Of a DNA stretch of 64,000 nt, positions 46,634-54,607 are shown piece after piece. Made by a program: the position numbers and the translations under genes. This DNA is from Shewanella aestuarii (GTDB lineage: Bacteria > Pseudomonadota > Gammaproteobacteria > Enterobacterales > Shewanellaceae). The notes under the pieces are model-generated. The model worked only from the letters and a program-made list of their open reading frames with translations, ran no database searches and was not told where the DNA came from. The stretch's first letter is position 1. The number at the start of each line of letters is the position of its first letter. Location of the stretch: contig NZ_CP050313.1 of assembly GCF_011765625.1 (NCBI RefSeq), positions 1,422,501 through 1,486,500 of the forward strand. The letters are read 5' to 3'.

Positions 46634-46865
46634 CTTGATAAAAGCAGGCGTGCCAGTTCAAGTCTGGCTTCGGGTAGCATTATTAAGCTTGCTTGCAAGT
46701 GATGGATAATTAAGCCTCAACGATAAGTTGGGGCTTTTTTATTGCCTGAAATTGATGATTTGCTGCGTTATCCTCGAGATTTGTTATCGAGGATCTTTAT
46801 TTATTTGAGGTAGCAGATTCCAGTCCAAAAGCATGGCTGGAATGACGGTGTTGAGAAGTGTTTGG
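46634..46865 (+). repeat. tRNA-Leu 3'-end plus trailer repeat, copy C
   Basis: Second unit of the 238-base tandem duplication, nearly identical to copy B. The tRNA-derived part (46648-46679) has drifted: GGCCTC became GGCTTC and TACCA became TAGCA. This loses the encoded CCA and weakens the acceptor match. Trailer and terminator (46680-46742) and both downstream hairpins are conserved with single-base changes. More decay in the tRNA part than in the trailer would fit selection on the trailer or hairpins, but numbers are small. Confidence 0.9.
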
Positions 46866-46881
46866 CGTGTCGGTTAGAACG

Positions 46882-47154
46882 TCAATTAACGCAGGCTTTT
46901 AAATAATTGGAGACTTTAAAGCTAGGCTGATTGAATCCTGGAATTTCTATTAATTCACCTGTTTGTGGATTACGGCCGTTTTTGGGTAAATAAAATCGTA
47001 ATTCAAATGTACCAAACTGTGGGATATACACCTTTTCACCTTCAGTGAGTGCTTGATGAATAGTCGCTAAGATTTGCTCTAATTGAGGTTTGCATTGGGC
47101 TTGTGAAATATTAAGTTGTTTAGCCATGGTTTCAATTAACTGCTTTTTATTCAT
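46882..47154 (-). CDS. Divergent HU-family DNA-binding protein
   Basis: About 90 residues of the HU/IHF fold. MNKKQLIETMAKQLNISQAQ forms the N-terminal helices, and FGTFELRFY followed by GRNPQTGELIEIPG is the beta-arm region of the HU family. It differs from standard HU in the arm and C-terminus (NYLKACVN). The start is uncertain between ATG 47154, 47163 and 47181; I use 47154 from alignment with HU. It lies immediately beside the tRNA-derived repeats, in the opposite direction, with no partner gene. Confidence 0.85.
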   Translation of the reverse strand: MNKKQLIETMAKQLNISQAQCKPQLEQILATIHQALTEGEKVYIPQFGTFELRFYLPKNGRNPQTGELIEIPGFNQPSFKVSNYLKACVN

Positions 47155-47393
47155 GTGTGTCATCAATAAGGAATAAGGCAAGCTTTATAACAACTATTCT
47201 AGCTAAGTCACAGTGAACTATGGTTAATCAGTAAATTGATTGCAGACAAATTGGGCAAATGTTACTAGCTTGCTTGGGTTTTGCTCTCATTCGTAAGACT
47301 TACATTTTAAGATTTAAAATTTTTGTCATCCAAATGTGAATTTTTTTGCCATACTGAAATAGGTGCGCGAGTAGGAAAGCGAGGTAGTCAAAT

Positions 47394-49165
47394 ATGGCAT
47401 ATCAGGTAACACAAAATGATTTTAGTAAGATCAATGTCACCATTGCGATGATCAGTGCGTATGTCCTGCTTATGTGTCAATCTGCGAATGCTGTCAGTTC
47501 TTTACCAAGCCGTGAGCAAATAACAGACTCCCCCTCGTTAACATCTGCACAAATTAGCGTGCAATTGGCCTCTCAGTTGTCAATCCAACCGCCACAAGCT
47601 TTGCAGCAGGCTCAAAGTGATTCTACTTACTATTTAAATGAGAATAGCGTCCCTACGTTAGTCTTCTCATCTGAGTTACAAACTGCCAATATCAGCCATG
47701 TCATTCATCCCAAACAACAAGAATATAATCAGCAGTTGTTGTTTGAGCACTTGCAGTTATTGGCTTTGGGGAGTGATGATAAAAAGTTTTATCGTTATTG
47801 GCAGATGCTTAATAAGGGAAGTGAGCAACAAAAGTTAGAGTATGTTGATACCATTGCCAAAGATATTGCTGATTTTTGGTTGGCGCATCAGGTGAGACTA
47901 CCATATCATTTTCAAACACAGAGTGAATCGACCCTTGCAGTTTCCACCATCACTGATCCGTTGGCTTCTCAAAATGTGCTTTCTGATGGAAACGTCGAAC
48001 CAATAGATAACTATTTTGCGTTAGAACCCCTATTAAAGATTATCTTCAAGTTATTAGTCACATTCGTCGTTTAATGTGGCTTCATCAAGAGTATCAATGG
48101 CAAGATATTCAAATGAATGGCTTGTTAAAAGCGGGAGAGGGTCATGCTGCTGTTAGTGAAATTAGCCAGCGCCTTTGGTTGCTTGGCGATTTAAATAGTT
48201 ATGATCCTGCTCAATACACTTATCAAGGCGAGTTAGTTAACGCTATGGTGAGATTTCAAATCCGCCATGGTTTAAAACCTGATGCAGTGATTGGGCCCAA
48301 AACCTTATTTTGGATAAATCAAACTCCCTTTGAACGTGCTCAATTGTTAGCGCAAAATTTCATCAACAAAACGATATATTTAGCATCTTTGCCTAAACGT
48401 TTCTTGTTGGTCAACATTCCGTCTTATGAAATGTTTTTAGTTGATGATGATAAGCTTGCGCTTCATTCGAAGGTGATCGTTGGTAAGCCTTACCGTCAAA
48501 CTCCATTAATGGTGGGACAAATTTCAAATGTGGTGGTAAATCCTACGTGGACTGTGCCACGTAATTTGATGCGACTCGATATTTTACCGCAAATTAGAGC
48601 AGATGGTGAGTATATTACTGAACGTCAGTTTGATGTGTTTAACTATCAAGGTGAGCTTGTTGAGAAAACGGCAGAGCAATGGCAACAAGTGGCAGGGGAG
48701 AGCTTTCCATATCGCTTAGTACAGCGCCCCGGTAGTCATAATGCATTAGGGCGATATAAGTTCCATTTTAACAATGATTCCAATGTGTATTTGCACGATA
48801 CACCTACTAAAGAATTATTTGCAGAATCTGAGCGAGCGTTATCATCGGGTTGTGTCAGAATCGAAAAAGTGCAGCAATTAGCCGATTGGTTTGCTAAAAA
48901 TTTGGTGATTGATAAACGTACATGGCGCAGAATTCAATCTAACTATGACAAGATTCAATGGTTTTCTTTAAAAGAGACCTTACCTGTTCATTTTGTCTAT
49001 TGGACATCATGGGTCGATAACCAGCATCAAGTGCAATATCGAAGCGATATTTATTCATTAAGTACTGCAACGGCTCCCGCCGCATTAGTGAATCATCAAA
49101 CTGAAAAAAATGTAACGACCAGTGCTATATCACCTATGTTGCACAAACAATTGACTCAGCGATAA
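47394..49165 (+). pseudogene. L,D-transpeptidase, LdtD (YcbB)-like, apparent frameshift
   Basis: Periplasmic peptidoglycan L,D-transpeptidase that forms 3-3 cross-links. The N-terminal part has a signal segment (VTIAMISAYVLLMCQSANA). The frame is lost at four C (48027-48030). One more C gives LEPPIKDYLQVISHIRRLMW and joins the parts into 590 residues, close to E. coli LdtD. A peptidoglycan-binding domain (VNAMVRFQIRHGLKPDAVIG) precedes the YkuD domain, with catalytic His and Cys in HDTPTKELF and ALSSGCVRIE. mepK follows, as E. coli ycbK follows ycbB. Confidence 0.9.
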
Positions 49166-49404
49166 TTGTTATAAAAATGTTTTTTTTGCCGCATTTTTGT
49201 AAGTTTATTCCTTTCGTTTAAAAAAATTGAAATTTCCTAATTTTAGTTAACTTATTGACTGGGTTAAAAGACTCCTGTTTTAAGGGCTTTTTAACTATTT
49301 CACATGCTTGTTTTAGACTTGCAATTATTACTGCATCGGTTTAATTTGTCGCCAGTTGGGTAAAAAAACAACAAAACTATAATTAAATTGAAAGTGGTGC
49401 GCGA

Positions 49405-49956
49405 ATGTCTTTAGTTTGTTCTGCCCGTCGGCAGATTTTGTTGGGCCTAGGTGGCGCGGCCCTGGTGTCTATGATGCCTAAAAACGCTTACGCAAGTCGA
49501 TCTACTAAAGGAATAAAAGAGCTTAGTTTTTATAATCGTCATACTGGTGAACGAGGTGAGGGGCTTTTTTGGGTTGATGGTCAATATCAACCAGAGACCT
49601 TAGATACTTTTAGCCAAGTATTACGAGATCATCGTCAGAATATTGCTGCGCCAATGGATAAGCGCTTATATGAATATTTATACCAATTACAATCGGTATT
49701 AAATAACAAAGATGAGATCCATGTTATTTCTGGCTACCGTTCACCAATAACTAACCAAATGCTTGCCGCGAAAAGTAATGGTGTGGCGAAGAAAAGTTAT
49801 CATATGAAAGGTATGGCAATGGATATTGCAATACCAAGTGTCAATTTGAAAGAATTACGCGAAGCGGCATTGTCGCTAAAAATGGGTGGAGTTGGTTATT
49901 ATCCTCAATCGGGTTTTGTACACGTTGATTGCGGTCCTGTTAGAAGCTGGGGTTAA
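49405..49956 (+). CDS. mepK: MepK (YcbK)-like murein endopeptidase, DUF882/M15
   Basis: A 183-residue zinc peptidase that in E. coli cleaves 3-3 (L,D) peptidoglycan cross-links. The N-terminal signal has a twin-arginine motif (SARRQILLGLGGAALVSMMP), as in E. coli YcbK. Metal-binding residues lie in KKSYHMKGMAMDI and GFVHVDCG. Its position directly after an L,D-transpeptidase gene pairs the enzyme making 3-3 cross-links with the one removing them. No terminator is evident. Confidence 0.92.
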   Translation: MSLVCSARRQILLGLGGAALVSMMPKNAYASRSTKGIKELSFYNRHTGERGEGLFWVDGQYQPETLDTFSQVLRDHRQNIAAPMDKRLYEYLYQLQSVLNNKDEIHVISGYRSPITNQMLAAKSNGVAKKSYHMKGMAMDIAIPSVNLKELREAALSLKMGGVGYYPQSGFVHVDCGPVRSWG

Positions 49957-50041
49957 CTGGCTTGTGCAAATAATTCGCTCAAGCTTTAATTATTAATAGT
50001 AGTTGGCGCGTGGGTATGTTAATATCCGCGCGCTTTATTTG

Positions 50042-50078
50042 AGTCATTGTTGGTCGAAAACAATGACGCCTTTTATTT
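50042..50078 (+). promoter_or_regulatory. Leader hairpin upstream of rplY
   Basis: GTCATTGTT (50043-50051) pairs with AACAATGAC (50059-50067) around GGTCGAA, followed by CCTTTTATTTTATT, about 33 bases before the rplY start. Ribosomal-protein genes often carry structured leaders for autoregulation, so this may be an L25 leader or an intrinsic terminator-like attenuator. Confidence 0.5.
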
Positions 50079-50099
50079 TATTATTAAGTGAGTAATAAC

Positions 50100-50384
50100 A
50101 TGTCTTATACAATCAATGCTGAAATCCGTACTGAAATCGGGAAAGGTTCGAGCCGCCGCCTACGTCATGCGGGTCAAGTACCAGCTGTAATCTATGGCCC
50201 AGGTAAAGAATCTATCTCTATCAAGTTTTTACATAAAGACATCATCAACCTAGCTGAGCATAAAGAATTTTATGAAGGTTTAACTCTTGTTGTTGATGGT
50301 AAAGAGATCAAGGTGATCCCACAAGCTATTCAACGTCACGTTTATAAGCCAATGATTGAACATGTTGACTTCAAATTTGCTTAA
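50100..50384 (+). CDS. rplY: Ribosomal protein bL25
   Basis: A 94-residue 50S protein that binds 5S rRNA. It is the short, single-domain enterobacterial form without the CTC extension. It begins [20 protein letters not shown] and includes [17 protein letters not shown], characteristic of L25. I chose ATG 50100; an in-frame GTG at 50088 is just upstream. A perfect terminator follows. Confidence 0.96.
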   Translation: MSYTINAEIRTEIGKGSSRRLRHAGQVPAVIYGPGKESISIKFLHKDIINLAEHKEFYEGLTLVVDGKEIKVIPQAIQRHVYKPMIEHVDFKFA

Positions 50385-50397
50385 TTGCTAGTTTGCT

Positions 50398-50424
50398 AAA
50401 AAAGCGCCAATTGGCGCTTTTTTT
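50398..50424 (+). terminator. Terminator between rplY and the DUF2164 gene
   Basis: A perfect palindrome: AAAAAAGCGCC and GGCGCTTTTTT meet at AATT, centred at 50410/50411. It is symmetrical, so it can serve the convergent gene as well. Confidence 0.92.
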
Positions 50425-50441
50425 GTGCCTAAACCACAAGG

Positions 50442-50687
50442 TTATTTGGTATCTTGTTCGATAGCATAAATTTCAGCATCGACGGTTTCCATTCTGGTTT
50501 CAAATATCGCTCTGGCATCTTTAAGGCCTTGATTATAGTAATATGCTCCGCACTCTTGGCTAAAAAAATCCAGCAAAAACTCAGCGTCAAATTGTTCTAA
50601 CTCTTGGTCTAATTCATTTTCAAAATAAGATTGTAGTTTATTAATCAGCGCGCTTTTATCTTGGTTAGAAAATTTGATTTTAGCCAT
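50442..50687 (-). CDS. DUF2164 family protein
   Basis: An 81-residue soluble, acidic protein of the DUF2164 type. The conserved core is QFDAEFLLDFFSQECGAYYY followed by NQGLKDA. No function is known to me. It lies 11 bases downstream of tamB on the same strand and is probably co-transcribed with tamAB. Confidence 0.85.
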   Translation of the reverse strand: MAKIKFSNQDKSALINKLQSYFENELDQELEQFDAEFLLDFFSQECGAYYYNQGLKDARAIFETRMETVDAEIYAIEQDTK

Positions 50688-50698
50688 ATAAAATCCTG

Positions 50699-53600
50699 TT
50701 AATCAAAATCGTAGCTGTAATAAATATCTAATGACTGGCTTAATGTGCCTGATACGCTTTCAAGGTATAACTGCGAGAAAATATAGTATCTTACGGTCAT
50801 TTCATAACCTGGGTTAAATACCCCAATACCGTATTTAACCATTAAGCTGTCACCAATAAAGCCACTCACTGCAACGCGTCCATCGTCATTGGCATCTAGC
50901 TGTACATTCGAGAAGCCAAAGGTTTCAATCACGTTTTTGGCTGTTGAGCCTATATTATTGATGGCGCCACCATCAACTTGGGACCCTAAGCTTAATGCTG
51001 CCCCCATCATTAAGGAGTTGTTTTGCTGATCGCTGGTATTGTTAAACCCTTTACCGGTTAAAATATAAGATAGTGCTTCAGCTTGCTCTTTGGCGGGGTT
51101 TGAAAAAATGGTCACTGATGGGCGCATTGGTGTGCCTGTTACCCTTACGCCAGCAGTCATATCTTCATCTTTGATTTCTTTCACGGCTTCAATATTTAAG
51201 TTGGGCACTTCTAATGGGCCGACAAACTGCACTTCGCCTGCATTAATTTTTAACGTTTGACCCATAAACTTGTAACTACCGCTTGCCACTTTTATATCAC
51301 CAAATAACAGTGGCGGTTTAAACGCTTGTTGTTGCAAACGTAAGTTACCAATTAACTTACCTGTTAAGCCCATTCCATCAATAGTGAGCTCATTGCCGAC
51401 ATCAATATTGACGTCAGCAATAATGGCAAATGGGCTCGCTTTTTGTTCAAGCTCTGAAATTGAGTCATTAAAAATAACGTCATCAGATAAGGCAACACCA
51501 CCATCTGCCAATTGCATAATTTTGATTTGTCCAGATGGAATGGCAACATGTCCTTGAACTGCAAATTGGGTTGAATCGAATGATAAGTTTACATCCGGTG
51601 ATATATTTACAATGGCTATAGGTGGCTGAATAACGGAGAGGTTGTCTCCTTTGATATTTAAATCTGCGGAAACCTGGCCATTTGGCCAATAAATATTTCC
51701 GTCAACGCTGGCTTGGCCTTCTCCCATTTGCCAGTTGCCATTAACTTGAGCTTGTTGGCCATTTAGAACTAACCCAAGGTTAATTTTGTCGACTAAAGTG
51801 GGGTTGCTGGATAATTCTAGTGCTCCCTCATTTAATTTAATGGTACCACTTAACTCGGGTGATGAAAGTGTGCCAGCAAGCGCTATGTTGCTTGATAGAT
51901 TTCCAGCAAAGGTAGCCAGTCTTGGAAAGAAGTTGCCAAAAGGTTCAAGGTTTAATGTTGCTATATTAATAAACCCATCAAGACTTCTATCTGGGGTAAC
52001 ATTGATATTTATTTCAGATAGTAAACTTGCAATACCCTCAGAATCGGCAGTTATTTTCGTACGGAGTTGGTTTTCACCTAATGTTGAAGTAAGCAATAAT
52101 TGTTGGTAATCAATGCTGACAGTATTGTTTTTATTTCTAATAAGTTCAATGTTACCTGGCAACAGAGAAAAATTAAGCTGTGCTGTTGGTTTGGTTTTGG
52201 GTTGCCAATTAATTTGGCTTGTGAATACGGCTTCACCGTCCCAATTAATATTTTTAGAGAGTATAGGAGCAAAAAGTTGTCCAGGATTACCACTGAAATT
52301 AATATTTGCTTGGCCCTGATCACCTAAATTAACAGTATCAGTTAAACAAAATTTATTATGTGGATGACTAATGCAAAAGGCATCAATTTGTCCAGTTTGT
52401 TTGATGTTATCCCATGCGAAGGTGATAGGGGCATCTAAGTGCCATTGACCTAGCGCATTATTGAAGTTTAATCGACTCCATTGTGCCGCAAGAGTTTGTT
52501 TTATTATATCGGTTGTGCTTGTTAACAAGCTATTCAGTTCAGTATCACCCGATGTGTTGATTGAGGTCACTTGTTCAGTGTCATCCCCAGTACTCGCAAT
52601 AGTTAGAGTATCGAGAGTATAATTTTTCCAAAATAAATTGTCTGTTGTTAAGTCAATGGAATATAGGTGGTTTTGGTACGGTTGATATTGAGCTTTTAGC
52701 ATTAAGCCATCAAACTTTGCCCCTGAGTAACTACTCTTTTGCATATTGGCCTGCACAGAGACAATCGGATTGTCACTGGTTCCATTGACATCGATTCGAG
52801 CATGAATATTACCCCTTGCGCCGACTAACCATTGGCTTAAATCTGGCACATCAAGCTGTGCATCGATATCCCAAATCTTATCTGCAGTACCATTTATATA
52901 AAGCTCTGCGCCTAACGCGGTGACTCTGAAATTATTGGCGTTGACGGCAAGATTTTGATCAAAGGTTGCTTGACCTTCTAGACTAAGTGGAAACCCATTC
53001 ATTCTCCCTGTGAGGGCGGCATCACTTATCCCTATTGTCCATTTCTGGTCTGTGTAAAAGCCTTGGCTGGTAAAATGTCCATTCACTTTGCTGCGCATAT
53101 TAGCTTGCTGATTAAGCGCTTTGATATTTTGTATGCGAATATTGTTCGTATTTACAGTAGCTTGCCATTCTAAACCATTGTTAAAGTTCAGTTTGCCAAC
53201 GACGTCAAGGTCGCCTGCTTCAGACTGAATCGTTAATTGAGAGAAATCAAGCGCATTTGATTGCTGGTTAAATATAGAGGCAACAGTTAACGTTGGATGA
53301 TAAGGGCTGGTAAAACGACCCAAAAGATTGACTTGTTGGTGATTAAATGTGCCTTTTGCCATTAAGTTGTTAATGTCGGCAATATATTCTGCTTGGTTTA
53401 ATGGCCATTGTAATTTGCTGTTAATTAGCGTTGCCTCAAACGGTATGTTTGATTGGGTTAGATCGATGACACCTTGTAAATTAATTTGCGTGTCGCCTTC
53501 TAGTTTGGCAGTAATGCCTAATTGGCTAAAGTCATCTGTTAATTCAAGCGCGAGTTGCTGATTGTAAAATCCTGTTAATTCGTCAATATGTTTAATATTG

Positions 53601-54607
53601 GCTGCGGCTTTAATGTTCAGTGGATAATTATCAACTAAACTGAGGTCGCCAATGAGCTCAACGTCACCATAAGTATGATTCACATTTAATTGACTCAGAC
53701 TAATATGGTAACCAATGTAAGTACCCGCTAAGTCAATGTGTTCAAATAAATCCTGACGTTGGCCTATTTGCAATAAACTTTTTTTGGCGACAAGCTGTTT
53801 AACAAACAAAGGGAAAGGCATGTACACATCAGGCAAGTCAGCCATCGCCCATTGATTATCTTTATCGTTTTTAGCAGGCGTTTTTTCATCTAATGGCAAA
53901 ATGACTTCGAGATCTGTACTGGTTAAGTATTCTACTTTTAAACCGGAATCACCCCAAAAAGCGCTACCGTTTAACGTGCTAGCATTATAGTGCATATCGT
54001 TAACTGTCACTTTAACCTGAGCTAATGCAGCTTTATCAAGGTTAATACTTATCGGAAGCTTTAGTTCGTTATCTTGTGGGTTTGCACTTTCATCAACATC
54101 AACATCATGGGTATCTTCTGTTTTTGCGCCTAGCAAAGCTGTTTGTATATCAACCTTAACGGCACTGGCTTGCAGGGTGTCAACACAGAGTTGTTTATGT
54201 ACTAGGCAGCTGGGGTTCCATTTTAGCGATAAATCATTCAGCTCAACTTCAATGCCATTTATTGACCAATAAGCGTAATCCAATTTTAGATTATGATTGA
54301 TTGTGCCCGATTGATAATCAAGTTGCAGATTTGGCACCAATTGACTCACAAGGGTTATAGCGATTTTACTACCAAAAGGCGTGCCAATGCCGACGGCTAA
54401 CAACACCAATACAATGAGTGGGATGTAGACTAGCATTCGGGTATAAAACTTCACTGTGCGCCATAATTGTTTTAATAGGCCAATGTGTAGTTTTTCAGTG
54501 GTGAGCTTTTTATCAATATTGCTATTTGGCTGATGTTCAGTCGCATGCGTATTTGATGGCAAATCTGTTTGGTGTTCAACGTTTGACTGTTGGTTAGGTG
54601 TTGTCAT
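50699..54607 (-). CDS. tamB: TamB, translocation and assembly module subunit
   Basis: A 1302-residue AsmA-like bridge protein spanning the periplasm. It partners TamA in outer-membrane protein assembly and belongs to the group moving phospholipids to the outer membrane. A membrane anchor (about 57-78, MLVYIPLIVLVLLAVGIGTP) follows a polar N-terminus. Long repetitive beta-strand regions follow, with the conserved C-terminal DUF490 domain from about residue 960, ending in a strand rich in aromatic residues. Its ATG shares a base with the tamA stop (TAATG). Length matches the family. Confidence 0.94.
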   Translation of the reverse strand: MTTPNQQSNVEHQTDLPSNTHATEHQPNSNIDKKLTTEKLHIGLLKQLWRTVKFYTRMLVYIPLIVLVLLAVGIGTPFGSKIAITLVSQLVPNLQLDYQSGTINHNLKLDYAYWSINGIEVELNDLSLKWNPSCLVHKQLCVDTLQASAVKVDIQTALLGAKTEDTHDVDVDESANPQDNELKLPISINLDKAALAQVKVTVNDMHYNASTLNGSAFWGDSGLKVEYLTSTDLEVILPLDEKTPAKNDKDNQWAMADLPDVYMPFPLFVKQLVAKKSLLQIGQRQDLFEHIDLAGTYIGYHISLSQLNVNHTYGDVELIGDLSLVDNYPLNIKAAANIKHIDELTGFYNQQLALELTDDFSQLGITAKLEGDTQINLQGVIDLTQSNIPFEATLINSKLQWPLNQAEYIADINNLMAKGTFNHQQVNLLGRFTSPYHPTLTVASIFNQQSNALDFSQLTIQSEAGDLDVVGKLNFNNGLEWQATVNTNNIRIQNIKALNQQANMRSKVNGHFTSQGFYTDQKWTIGISDAALTGRMNGFPLSLEGQATFDQNLAVNANNFRVTALGAELYINGTADKIWDIDAQLDVPDLSQWLVGARGNIHARIDVNGTSDNPIVSVQANMQKSSYSGAKFDGLMLKAQYQPYQNHLYSIDLTTDNLFWKNYTLDTLTIASTGDDTEQVTSINTSGDTELNSLLTSTTDIIKQTLAAQWSRLNFNNALGQWHLDAPITFAWDNIKQTGQIDAFCISHPHNKFCLTDTVNLGDQGQANINFSGNPGQLFAPILSKNINWDGEAVFTSQINWQPKTKPTAQLNFSLLPGNIELIRNKNNTVSIDYQQLLLTSTLGENQLRTKITADSEGIASLLSEININVTPDRSLDGFINIATLNLEPFGNFFPRLATFAGNLSSNIALAGTLSSPELSGTIKLNEGALELSSNPTLVDKINLGLVLNGQQAQVNGNWQMGEGQASVDGNIYWPNGQVSADLNIKGDNLSVIQPPIAIVNISPDVNLSFDSTQFAVQGHVAIPSGQIKIMQLADGGVALSDDVIFNDSISELEQKASPFAIIADVNIDVGNELTIDGMGLTGKLIGNLRLQQQAFKPPLLFGDIKVASGSYKFMGQTLKINAGEVQFVGPLEVPNLNIEAVKEIKDEDMTAGVRVTGTPMRPSVTIFSNPAKEQAEALSYILTGKGFNNTSDQQNNSLMMGAALSLGSQVDGGAINNIGSTAKNVIETFGFSNVQLDANDDGRVAVSGFIGDSLMVKYGIGVFNPGYEMTVRYYIFSQLYLESVSGTLSQSLDIYYSYDFD

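Noticed and set aside
46381-46679. The two extra tRNA-Leu 3' segments as additional tRNA genes
   Set aside because: Both lack the 5' acceptor strand and the D-arm; they are partial repeats, not tRNAs.
46213-46865. tRNA-Leu 3'-end repeats as attL/attR of an integrated element
   Set aside because: The 32-base match would suit an att site, but the intervals are only 143 and 238 bases and contain no integrase or cargo. A past integration and clean excision cannot be excluded.
46381-46865. CRISPR array
   Set aside because: Only two or three units, long and tRNA-derived, with no short regular repeat/spacer pattern and no cas genes in the window.
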